Shown here: positions 5,794 through 12,455 of the stretch, piece after piece
How the letters are laid out: each line of letters starts with the position of its first letter
Numbering within the stretch: the first letter of the stretch is position 1
From: an uncultured Collinsella sp.
GTDB taxonomy: Bacteria; Actinomycetota; Coriobacteriia; Coriobacteriales; Coriobacteriaceae
Assembly (NCBI GenBank): GCA_900547285.1
Contig: URGF01000046.1
Coordinates: 1-13,532, forward strand
DNA length: 13,532 bases
Reading direction: 5' to 3'
Notes under the pieces: generated by a model
The model's database searches: none
What the model was told of the DNA's origin: nothing
The model's input: the letters and a program-made list of their open reading frames with translations, nothing else
Translations under genes and position numbers: made by a program

Positions 5794-8133
5794 ATGGCTC
5801 AAGATAAGTTTGACGTGGGCGGCATGACGTGCGCCGTGTGCCAAGCGCACGTGGACCGTGCCGTCAGCAAGCTCGACGGCGTCGAGAGCGTCGCGGTCAA
5901 TCTGCTCGCCGGCTCTATGCTGGTGGACTACGACCCTGCGCAGGTCTCCCCCGACGATATCTGCACCGCTGTCGATCGCGCTGGCTACTCGGCCTCGCCC
6001 ATCAGCACGGGCACCGACGCTGTCCAAAGCGGCAGCTCGCAGGCCAGGTCTGGCGTCACCCATATGGAGTCGCCGACCAAAAAGTTGGAGGCCGCCGCCT
6101 CTGCCATGCGCACCCGCCTCATCGTCTCGATCGTATTCCTTGTCCCACTGTTCTACATAGGCATGGGGCACATGCTCGGCTGGCCGCTGCCCGGCATCTT
6201 CACCGACCACACCCACAGCATGACGCTCGCGCTCACCGAGCTCGTCCTGCTCATTCCCATCGTCTACGTCAACGACGCGTACTTTATCAACGGGTTTAAA
6301 TCACTCGCGCACGGCGCGCCTACTATGGACGCCCTTATTGCCGTGGGCGCCACCGCCTCCATCGCCTGGTCGCTCTACGCCATGTTCATCATGGCCGACC
6401 AATTAGCCGCGGGTCAGGTCCACGAGACCATGATGACGGGCATGGACAATCTGTATTTTGAGAGTGCGGGCACGATCCTGTCGCTGGTCACCGTGGGCAA
6501 ATACCTCGAGACGCGCAGCAAGTCCAAGACCGGCGGCACCATCGAGGCGCTGATCGACCTGGCGCCCAAGACCGCGACCGTCGTGGCAGAGGACGGCAGC
6601 GAGGCCACCGTCGACGTCGACAGTATCCTTCCCGGCCAGGTCCTGCGCGTGCGCCCCGGCGAGTCCATCCCCGTCGATGGCGTGGTGCTCGAGGGCAGCT
6701 CGGCCGTGGACGAGAGCGCGCTGACCGGCGAGTCCATCCCCGTGGAAAAGACCGCCGGCGACACCGTCAACGCCGCCACTGTCAACCGCACCGGCTCGTT
6801 TACCTTCCGCGCCACGCGTGTGGGCGCCGACACGTCGCTCGCCAAGATTGTCCAGCTCGTCGAGGACGCCAACGCCACCAAGGCGCCCATTGCTCGACTG
6901 GCCGACAAGGTCGCCGGCGTGTTTGTGCCCGTGGTGTTCGTGATCTCGGCCGTGACCTTCTTGGTGTGGATGGCACTGACCGAAAGCGTCAACGAAGCGC
7001 TCACCTCCGCCGTCGCCGTGCTGGTGATCAGCTGCCCGTGCGCGCTGGGCCTGGCCACGCCCGTCGCCATTATGGTCGGCACCGGCAAGGGCGCCGAGAT
7101 GGGCATTCTGTTTAAGAGTGCCGAGGCGCTGGAGAACCTGCGCAGCGTGGGCACCGTGGTGCTCGATAAGACGGGCACGGTCACCCGCGGCAAGCCTGCC
7201 GTGACCGATATCGTAGTGGCCACGCGCGCCGACGACTCGCCCGCCATGAGCAAAAAGGCGCTGCTCAAGCTGGCCGCTGCGCTGGAGCGCTCAAGTGAGC
7301 ACCCGCTGGCCGAGGCGATTATGGCCGAGTGCGAGACACGCGGGATCGTCGCGCGCATGGTCGAGGACTTTGCGGCCGTGCCCGGACGAGGCGTTACGGC
7401 GCGCGAAGGGCAAAACGCCATTGCAGCCGGCAACGTACGCCTGATGGACGAGCTGGGCGTTACCGTGCCCGCGGGTCTTGCCGAGCAATTTGCCGCCGAG
7501 GGCAAGACGCCGCTGTTCTTTGCCAAGAACGGCGAGCTTGCCGGTACCATCGCCGTGGCCGACGAGGTCAAAGAGACGAGCGCCGAGGCCATCGCCGCGC
7601 TCCGCAAGCTCGGCGTCGACGTGCGCATGCTCACCGGCGATAACCGTGTGACGGCCGAAGCAATCGCCCGCCGCGTGGGGCTGAGCAGCGAACAGGTCAT
7701 CGCCGACGTCCTCCCCGCCGACAAGGAGCGCCACGTGCGCGAACTGCAGGATGCGGGCAGCAAGGTCGCCATGGTGGGCGACGGCATCAACGACTCCCCC
7801 GCCCTGGCGCGCGCCGACGTGGGCCTCGCTATCGGCACCGGCGCCGACATCGCCAAGGAGGGCGCCGACGTGGTACTCATGCGCAGCGACCTCATGGATG
7901 TCGCCCGCGCCATCGAGCTTTCGCGCGCCACGATCCGCAACATCAAGCAGGACCTGTTCTGGGCGCTGTTCTACAACGGCATCGGCATTCCGCTGGCGGC
8001 GGGTGTGTTCTTCCCCCTCACCGGTTGGCAACTCTCGCCGATGTTTGGCGCCGCGGCCATGAGCCTGTCGAGCGTGTGCGTCGTAAGCAATGCGCTGCGC
8101 TTAAAATCCTTTAAGCCAAAAGTGGCAAAATAA
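5794..8133 (+). CDS. copA: Copper-exporting P1B-type ATPase
   Basis: Uses ATP to pump Cu(I) out across the cytoplasmic membrane. The 779-residue protein starts at an ATG with AAAGGAG 5 bases upstream. Order of parts: one N-terminal metal-binding domain (about 4-70) with GMTCAVC (C13, C16); membrane helices from about 107; TGES 311-314 in the actuator domain; CPC 414-416, the transmembrane Cu(I) site; DKTGT 458-462 with phosphorylated D458; SEHP 501-504 in the nucleotide-binding domain; TGDN 614-617; GDGIND 662-667; and YN and MSLSS in the last two helices (about 727-760), as expected of the Cu(I) subgroup. Length is normal for the family. It is first in a copA-copZ-csoR cluster behind a CsoR-type operator. 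Confidence 0.97.
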   Translation: MAQDKFDVGGMTCAVCQAHVDRAVSKLDGVESVAVNLLAGSMLVDYDPAQVSPDDICTAVDRAGYSASPISTGTDAVQSGSSQARSGVTHMESPTKKLEAAASAMRTRLIVSIVFLVPLFYIGMGHMLGWPLPGIFTDHTHSMTLALTELVLLIPIVYVNDAYFINGFKSLAHGAPTMDALIAVGATASIAWSLYAMFIMADQLAAGQVHETMMTGMDNLYFESAGTILSLVTVGKYLETRSKSKTGGTIEALIDLAPKTATVVAEDGSEATVDVDSILPGQVLRVRPGESIPVDGVVLEGSSAVDESALTGESIPVEKTAGDTVNAATVNRTGSFTFRATRVGADTSLAKIVQLVEDANATKAPIARLADKVAGVFVPVVFVISAVTFLVWMALTESVNEALTSAVAVLVISCPCALGLATPVAIMVGTGKGAEMGILFKSAEALENLRSVGTVVLDKTGTVTRGKPAVTDIVVATRADDSPAMSKKALLKLAAALERSSEHPLAEAIMAECETRGIVARMVEDFAAVPGRGVTAREGQNAIAAGNVRLMDELGVTVPAGLAEQFAAEGKTPLFFAKNGELAGTIAVADEVKETSAEAIAALRKLGVDVRMLTGDNRVTAEAIARRVGLSSEQVIADVLPADKERHVRELQDAGSKVAMVGDGINDSPALARADVGLAIGTGADIAKEGADVVLMRSDLMDVARAIELSRATIRNIKQDLFWALFYNGIGIPLAAGVFFPLTGWQLSPMFGAAAMSLSSVCVVSNALRLKSFKPKVAK

Positions 8134-8157
8134 GCTCACCATTAAGTCCATTTAGAA

Positions 8158-8259
8158 CGGGTTTTCCAGGTGCCCGAGATTGACCTGAAAGAGGAGCGAC
8201 GCGTACTTTGGTACGCGAGCGACGGCTTGAAGGTCAAGGTCGGGTGCCTGGGAAAGCCG
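8158..8259 (+). repeat. 102-base imperfect hairpin between copA and copZ
   Basis: Bases 8158-8186 pair with 8231-8259: 29-base arms with one mismatch, a 2x2 internal loop and G-U wobbles when read as plus-strand RNA. At the tip a second perfect stem, CGCGTAC (8200-8206) with GTACGCG (8211-8217), closes a TTTG tetraloop. It occupies most of the copA-copZ spacer, ending 21 bases before the copZ ATG. Wobbles that favour plus-strand RNA fit an RNA role such as mRNA processing, stability or partial termination, but a dispersed repeat is equally possible. No T-run follows. Confidence 0.8.
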
Positions 8260-8280
8260 ACACAACAGAGAGGAATATCC

Positions 8281-8502
8281 ATGCGTTTCACAATCAAGAC
8301 TTCCGGCCTCATGTGCGGCCATTGCGATGCCACCGTCGAGACCGCGCTGCTCAACGTTGCCGGCGTGACCGACGCCGATGCCGATCACGAGACCCAGACC
8401 GTCCAGGTAGAGTGCGCCGACACCGTGACCGCCGAGCAGCTCGCCGCCGCCGTCGAGGGCGCCGGCGAGAAATTCCATGCCCTGTCCGTAACCGCCGCGT
8501 AG
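8281..8502 (+). CDS. copZ: Copper chaperone, heavy-metal-associated domain
   Basis: A 73-residue protein made of a single HMA (ferredoxin-like) domain with LMCGHC at 10-15; C12 and C15 would hold Cu(I). It shuttles Cu(I) in the cytoplasm and hands it to CopA. The ATG at 8281 is chosen because GAGAGGA lies 6 bases upstream; an in-frame extension to about 8170 would run through the intergenic hairpin and is rejected. Length and motif are normal for CopZ. It lies between copA and csoR on the same strand, so it is probably in the copper operon. Confidence 0.93.
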   Translation: MRFTIKTSGLMCGHCDATVETALLNVAGVTDADADHETQTVQVECADTVTAEQLAAAVEGAGEKFHALSVTAA

Positions 8503-8525
8503 CAGGCGCCACCTGCCCCCTCAGA

Positions 8526-8592
8526 AGTTGCGGTGAAATACGGACTGTTGAGCCGCCCTAGGCCCTTAAACAGTCCGTATTTCACCGCAACT
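8526..8592. repeat. 67-base palindrome with 24-base perfect arms
   Basis: Bases 8526-8549 are perfectly complementary to 8569-8592, around a 19-base centre (8550-8568) containing CCTAGG. The arm begins AGTTGCGGTGAAATACGG. It fills half of the copZ-csoR gap. There is no T-run, so it is not a standard terminator. A perfect 24-base stem could stall polymerase, protect upstream mRNA or mark a mobile palindromic repeat. Confidence 0.88.
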
Positions 8593-8634
8593 GACGGGGA
8601 CATCCGGAAGATCGACCAGAAACGAGGACCCGCC

Positions 8635-8907
8635 ATGATGGCAGACCACAAATCGGTGACCCGCATGCTCAAAACGGCACGCGGCCAGATCGACGGCATC
8701 TTGCGGATGGTCGATGAGGACCGCTATTGCGTCGACATCTCCACGCAGCTCATGGCAACACAGGCGCTCCTCGCGCGCATTAACGCCGACGTGCTCAAGG
8801 CGCATATCGAGGGCTGCGTGACTTCGGCAATCGAATCGGGCGACGAAGACCTCAAAGCCGCCAAACTCGCCGAAATCGAACGCGTCGTCGACAAACTCTC
8901 CAAGTAA
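8635..8907 (+). CDS. csoR: Copper-sensing transcriptional repressor, CsoR family
   Basis: A 90-residue all-helical repressor. ATGATG begins at 8635 with GAGGA 7 bases upstream; an in-frame extension to 8533 would run through the preceding palindrome. The core is typical: RMLKTARGQIDGILRMVDED, then YCVD and HIEGC. The Cu(I) ligands appear as C32, H57 and C61, whose spacing (25 and 4) equals that of the C36/H61/C65 set in Mycobacterium tuberculosis CsoR, so copper rather than formaldehyde or sulfide sensing is likely. Copper binding should release it from the operator at 5719-5735, inducing copA and probably its own gene. Confidence 0.95.
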   Translation: MMADHKSVTRMLKTARGQIDGILRMVDEDRYCVDISTQLMATQALLARINADVLKAHIEGCVTSAIESGDEDLKAAKLAEIERVVDKLSK

Positions 8908-8917
8908 TTGGGGCATT

Positions 8918-8964
8918 GGGGACAGGTACGTTTGCACCACATTGGTGCAGATTAACCTGTCCCC
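8918..8964. repeat. GGGGACAGGT-type palindrome after csoR
   Basis: GGGGACAGGT (8918-8927) pairs with ACCTGTCCCC (8955-8964), and an inner stem TGCACCA (8933-8939) with TGGTGCA (8943-8949) closes a 3-base loop. It starts 11 bases after the csoR stop. The outer motif resembles dispersed GGGGACAGG repeats that I recall from Coriobacteriia and other bacteria; that recollection needs a search. It might also end the copper transcript. Confidence 0.75.
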
Positions 8965-8980
8965 CTTGCTCTAAATCGGG

Positions 8981-8986
8981 TATAAA
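8981..8986 (+). promoter_or_regulatory. Possible -10 box for the zinc-ribbon membrane protein gene
   Basis: TATAAA lies 33 bases before the ATG at 9020, at a sensible distance for a short leader. No convincing -35 is seen at 16-18 bases upstream, so this is weak. Confidence 0.3.
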
Positions 8987-9019
8987 GGCGTGCGGCATAT
9001 CGAATGAAAGGCAATTTGC

Positions 9020-9493
9020 ATGAATGACTTTATGAAGGGCCGCAATGGCGCTGACGAACTCACCATCGTGATGGGCTTCGCAGGCATTATCATCGCCATG
9101 ATCGGATCGATAGCCCGCATCCAGTGGCTCAGCTGGATTGCCATCGCCGTAATCGTGATTGGCGTGCTGCGCGGCCTGTCCAAAAATATCGACGCACGTC
9201 ACAAGGAGAACGAGGCCTTTGTCGCCGCGACTGCAAACGTACCCGGCTTGGGCAAGTTTGTAGCTAGCTTGGGCGGCGGAGCTGCAGCGGCCAACGCCTC
9301 GCGCGCAGCCGGTACTAGCAAGGAAGACTTTGAACGTGCCAAGCGCACAGCCAAGAAGATGTGGAAGGGCCGCAAGACCACGGCCTATCTCAAGTGCCCC
9401 AACTGCGGCCAGATGCTCTCCGTTCCCAAGGGCAAAGGCAAGATCCGCGTCACCTGCCCCAAGTGCCATGCCAAGATGGAGACGCGCTCATAG
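9020..9493 (+). CDS. Small membrane protein with C-terminal zinc ribbon, function unknown
   Basis: A 157-residue protein; the ATG has GAAAGG 8 bases upstream. Two hydrophobic helices (about 15-33 and 36-50) form a hairpin in the membrane, followed by a charged and Ala/Gly-rich linker and a basic stretch (about 104-118). The C-terminus has two CxxC knuckles, CPNCG (125-129) and CPKCH (145-149), a classic zinc ribbon that probably faces the cytoplasm. I recognise no specific family or function. It follows the copper genes on the same strand but is separated by a palindrome and may have its own promoter, so a role in copper handling is not supported. Confidence 0.8.
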   Translation: MNDFMKGRNGADELTIVMGFAGIIIAMIGSIARIQWLSWIAIAVIVIGVLRGLSKNIDARHKENEAFVAATANVPGLGKFVASLGGGAAAANASRAAGTSKEDFERAKRTAKKMWKGRKTTAYLKCPNCGQMLSVPKGKGKIRVTCPKCHAKMETRS

Positions 9494-9514
9494 CCGCCAT
9501 ACCATGGGACAAAT

Positions 9515-9550
9515 AAAAGCCGAGGCCTCGTGTTGAGACCTCGGCTTTTT
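9515..9550. terminator. Strong bidirectional intrinsic terminator
   Basis: AAAAGCCGAGG (9515-9525) pairs with CCTCGGCTTTT (9539-9549). After one mismatch, CTC/GAG (9527-9529 with 9535-9537) extends the stem to a 5-base loop. T-runs are present in both directions. It lies between the plus-strand membrane protein gene and the converging minus-strand amidohydrolase and serves both. Confidence 0.93.
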
Positions 9551-9600
9551 CTAATTATGACAAAAGGATTGCCCCCTTGTCGCATCGCCATATCGCGCGC

Positions 9601-10971
9601 TTACGCCACGCCGTCGCGGGCAAGCTCCTCGGCCAACGCCTCGGCAGGCATGGCCATAATCGTGTCGAGCTCGGCGTCCACCTCGGGAATACGCTTCACC
9701 TTGAGTTTGCGCACCAGATCACCACGGCACATCACGTGCATCGGCTCACGCAATGCGCACAGGTCATCGAGCGGATTCTTGCGCGTCACCAGGATATCGG
9801 CGGCCTTGCCGCACTCGATCGTGCCAGTATCGCCGCCCAGCCCCAGCAGCTCGGCATTAACCTGCGTGGCTGTATGCAGTGCGAAGGCGTTGCTCACGCC
9901 GACATACTTGGCAAAATAGGCGACCTCGCGCCACATGTCATACTGCGTCACGAACGGGCAGCTTGAGTCCGTGCCAAGGCCCACCTTAACGCCAGCTTCC
10001 AGTGCGGCACGGGCGCTCTCGATGATGCCCGAGCACACGATGTCGCCGTTCTTCTTTTGCGTATCGGTAGAATGGGTCTTTTCCGGGTCGAGCAATACAA
10101 ACGGCAGCGCCGGGCTGATAGTGCAGGTCACACTCGGAGCACGCCCCTCGAGCTGCGTGCCCGCGGCGCCACGGTACAGCTCCAAGATTTCGGGTGTCAA
10201 CAGAGCGCCGTGCTCAATCGTGTCAACGCCGGCCTCAAGCGCGGCCTTCACGCCCTCGGTACTCTCGACATGGGCCATAACCGGAAGGCCCATATCGTGC
10301 GCCGCCTTGCATGCCGCCGCGGCAACCTCCACTGGCATACGCAGCACGCCCGGCTCGCCCACCTCGGTCGCATCGAACACGCCGCCCGTCACGAACAGCT
10401 TAATGACGTCGGCACCACGCGCATACAGGTCGCGCACCTGTTCGGCTGCCTCGGCGGGACTGTTGGCCACCTGGGCGAACAGTCCCGCACCATGGCCGCC
10501 CGGCACCGTGATGCCCGTTCCCGGCGCCACCAGGCGAGGACCCTGATACTTGCCGGCATCGATAGCATCGCGCACGGCCAGATCGGCAAACAGCGGGTCG
10601 CCCGCGCCGCGCACCGTGGTCACGCCGCTTGCTAGCTGCTGCTGGGCACTGCCCTTGAGGATGCGGCGGACGATGGTGCGGCCCACGGGATTATCGAGCT
10701 TCTTCATCAGCGCGCCCGCATCGCCGGCCGAGACAGGCTTGCCCGAGCCGCACAGGTGCACGTGCATATTGATGAGACCGGGCATGAGATACGCACCACC
10801 CAGGTCGATAACCTCGGCACCCGCGGGCGCCTGCGCCACAGCACTCGGCCCCATCCATGTGATGACACCGCGCTCAACGGCCACGGCCATATCGGGTTGC
10901 GGCTCCATATGCTCCGAACCATCCAGAATGGTCGCATTGATAAACAACGTAGAACGATCGGCAGACGCCAT
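9601..10971 (-). CDS. Metal-dependent amidohydrolase (imidazolonepropionase/prolidase-like)
   Basis: Hydrolyses an amide or cyclic amide bond with a metal centre, probably in the cytoplasm. It has 456 residues from the ATG at 10971, preceded by GGGAGGAG 6 bases upstream; an in-frame ATG at 11004 lacks such a site and is rejected. Metal ligands of the TIM-barrel amidohydrolases are visible: HVH (H70, H72), a carboxylated-lysine candidate K191 in DVIKLFVTGG, H234 (VMAHVES), H254 (TIEHGALL) and D335 (GLGTDSS). N- and C-terminal strands around the barrel fit the family (MPGLINMHVHL, ADILV). The subgroup resembles the imidazolonepropionase-like and Xaa-Pro or Xaa-Arg dipeptidase members, but substrate cannot be assigned. 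There are no hut genes nearby, so histidine breakdown is not indicated. No signal peptide. Confidence 0.92.
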   Translation of the reverse strand: MASADRSTLFINATILDGSEHMEPQPDMAVAVERGVITWMGPSAVAQAPAGAEVIDLGGAYLMPGLINMHVHLCGSGKPVSAGDAGALMKKLDNPVGRTIVRRILKGSAQQQLASGVTTVRGAGDPLFADLAVRDAIDAGKYQGPRLVAPGTGITVPGGHGAGLFAQVANSPAEAAEQVRDLYARGADVIKLFVTGGVFDATEVGEPGVLRMPVEVAAAACKAAHDMGLPVMAHVESTEGVKAALEAGVDTIEHGALLTPEILELYRGAAGTQLEGRAPSVTCTISPALPFVLLDPEKTHSTDTQKKNGDIVCSGIIESARAALEAGVKVGLGTDSSCPFVTQYDMWREVAYFAKYVGVSNAFALHTATQVNAELLGLGGDTGTIECGKAADILVTRKNPLDDLCALREPMHVMCRGDLVRKLKVKRIPEVDAELDTIMAMPAEALAEELARDGVA

Positions 10972-11010
10972 ATCGAGCTCCTCCCTCACGATTAACTTGA
11001 ACATTTGTCC

Positions 11011-11016
11011 ATTATC
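11011..11016 (-). promoter_or_regulatory. Possible -10 box for the amidohydrolase gene
   Basis: GATAAT on the minus strand, five of six bases of the consensus, 39 bases before the ATG at 10971. No strong -35 at normal spacing is visible. Confidence 0.3.
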
Positions 11017-11119
11017 ACCTAATGCAGCGACCTAAAGTCGAACATATCGGTTAACGGAGGGACGAGAGGATGTGGGGGACGGAATACGTTGCAGTCCCAC
11101 CCCAGCGAAACCAGGGAAA

Positions 11120-11178
11120 TGTCTCAATCTGTAACAGGTACTGGGTTATTGGGCCCCCTGATGTTACAGATCGAGACA
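11120..11178. repeat. 59-base palindromic element, copy 4
   Basis: Left arm TGTCTCAATCTGTAACA at 11120-11136, 25-base centre at 11137-11161, right arm TGTTACAGATCGAGACA at 11162-11178. The arms are identical to those of copy 1, including the one change that is a G-U wobble in minus-strand RNA. The centre differs and has a GGG/CCC inner stem. It starts 7 bases after the stop codon of the AbiEi/DUF559-like gene, read in that gene's direction. Confidence 0.92.
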
Positions 11179-11185
11179 AAACCTC

Positions 11186-12262
11186 TCAGCGCCCATACCA
11201 CTGACGTCTCCACTCCTCAGCCAAATCGGGCCGTCGCGGAATACCCGCTAACCTCATCTTCTCAACCAGCTTCCCCGGATTCTTGAGCTCATCAAACGTA
11301 AACCGAAGCACCTTGTGCCCGAGCATTGTCAGATGAGATTCCCGCTGACGCTCTGCCACGAATGGGTCTACCGACTCCCGGCCCCCGCCGCTCTGCAGGG
11401 TGTACTTCCCCTTTCCGTCGAGCTCGCCGATGACACACGTCCCGTCCTCGAGCTGCCAAAAATAGTCGACGCGAAATACCTGGCTCGGATCGAGCGGGTC
11501 GCGAAACTCAACCTGCAGCTCCGGAACTGGAAAGCCGTACGCAATAAAGAACGCTCGGAACCGAGACTCGCCGCCGTTTTCGGACAGCCCGTCCGCATAC
11601 GACGCAATCACCTGTGCCCTGCGATACCCTCGCCTGCCCTCGCAATCGGCGCGGAGGCGCTCGCACAAATCCCAACGTGATACGCCTTTCGCCCGCAGTG
11701 CAGAATCGGCAATCGCCAACCCGTAGGAGAACGGCGCACGCAGTAAGCAATCCTCCACCGTGCGCCAAAACGACGTCACCCGCACGCCATCAACACGCTC
11801 GAGCGCGCCCGCCATCTGCGGACGCAACAACCTGCACCCGCTGCTCAACGTCACCGAACAACCCGTCTTAACAAGAAAGCGCGGCCCGAGCAGATCATTC
11901 GGCACCTCCAAACCCCACAAAAGCGCCGCGTCATAGCCCCAAAACGCCCAATCGGGATGAAATTCCGCAAGCCCTTTGATAGTCCTCAGCGCTCGCTCCG
12001 CCGACGTCAATGCATCCCAATCATGCTGAAAACAGAACAGGTACGGCTCGGGCTCCGCGATATCGTCGGTTCCAACATGGCGTCGCAGCCACATGAGCTC
12101 GGTATTGTCATGCGTTGCGAACAGCGCACCTTGCTTGGCCGTCTCCGTGAGCCGCGCGAGCATCCTGTTCCGCGCCAACGTGTTGCGAGTCGTATGTTTG
12201 TGTTTGAGAACGGTATTAGACACTTCCATCACCACCACGTCAGACAAATGGACCTTCGTCAC
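11186..12262 (-). CDS. AbiEi/DUF559-like protein with PD-(D/E)xK nuclease-type C-terminal domain
   Basis: A 358-residue protein from GTG at 12262, chosen because GGAGG (complement of 12268-12272) lies 5 bases upstream; a TTG at 12280 precedes that site. Residues 34-170 resemble the AbiEi antitoxin-type region (ATHDNTELMWLRRHV, WAFWGYDAALLWGL). Residues about 225-335 match the endonuclease-like domain often attached to it in actinobacteria: SENGGESRFR (E232), FRVDYFW (D266), GELDGKGKY (E280, D282, K284) and GHKVLRFTFDEL. The core acidic residues and lysine look intact, so nuclease activity is possible but unproven. No AbiEii nucleotidyltransferase toxin gene is adjacent, so a classical toxin-antitoxin role is unsupported. 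It is flanked by 59-base palindromes at both ends. Confidence 0.75.
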   Translation of the reverse strand: MTKVHLSDVVVMEVSNTVLKHKHTTRNTLARNRMLARLTETAKQGALFATHDNTELMWLRRHVGTDDIAEPEPYLFCFQHDWDALTSAERALRTIKGLAEFHPDWAFWGYDAALLWGLEVPNDLLGPRFLVKTGCSVTLSSGCRLLRPQMAGALERVDGVRVTSFWRTVEDCLLRAPFSYGLAIADSALRAKGVSRWDLCERLRADCEGRRGYRRAQVIASYADGLSENGGESRFRAFFIAYGFPVPELQVEFRDPLDPSQVFRVDYFWQLEDGTCVIGELDGKGKYTLQSGGGRESVDPFVAERQRESHLTMLGHKVLRFTFDELKNPGKLVEKMRLAGIPRRPDLAEEWRRQWYGR

Positions 12263-12281
12263 CGTTACCTCCGCTGACAAA

Positions 12282-12340
12282 TGTCTTGATCTGTAACAGA
12301 AAGACAGTCTTTGAGCCTCTAGTTGTTACAGAACAAGATC
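12282..12340. repeat. 59-base palindromic element, copy 5
   Basis: Left arm TGTCTTGATCTGTAACA at 12282-12298, 25-base centre at 12299-12323, right arm TGTTACAGAACAAGATC at 12324-12340. The most diverged copy, yet two arm positions changed together with their partners: C-G to T-A (12287/12335) and A-T to G-C (12288/12334), which keeps the stem. The centre holds a perfect AAAGAC/GTCTTT stem. It lies immediately upstream of the AbiEi/DUF559-like gene. Confidence 0.88.
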
Positions 12341-12361
12341 TTTCGGCAGCCGCCAACCTTC

Positions 12362-12420
12362 CGTCTCAATCTGTAACAGTTACGGGCCCAAACAGCCGCC
12401 AAACGTTACAGATTGAGACA
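12362..12420. repeat. 59-base palindromic element, copy 6
   Basis: Left arm CGTCTCAATCTGTAACA at 12362-12378, 25-base centre at 12379-12403 with a GGC/GCC inner stem, right arm CGTTACAGATTGAGACA at 12404-12420. Sixteen of the 17 outer-arm positions pair, with one loss at each 5' base. Its midpoint is 80 bases from that of copy 5, almost the same as the copy 1-2 spacing. It follows the stop codon of the next upstream gene by 35 bases. Confidence 0.92.
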
Positions 12421-12455
12421 AAGTCAGGGCAGCAGGGCGACGCCAGTCACATCCC

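Noticed and set aside
6414..7946. 510-codon minus-strand open frame inside copA
   Set aside because: It is a mirror of the copA frame, rich in Ser/Thr/Ala with no recognisable domain. CopA motifs on the plus strand account for this region.
8170..8280. N-terminal extension of CopZ
   Set aside because: It would translate the copA-copZ hairpin. CopZ homologues begin directly with the HMA domain, and the ATG at 8281 has its own ribosome binding site.
8533..8634. N-terminal extension of CsoR
   Set aside because: It runs through the 24-base palindrome and has no ribosome binding site. The ATG at 8635 gives the usual CsoR length.
9601..10971. Histidine-degradation imidazolonepropionase (hutI)
   Set aside because: The protein shares the superfamily motifs, but no other hut gene is in the window and the active-site surroundings do not single out this substrate.
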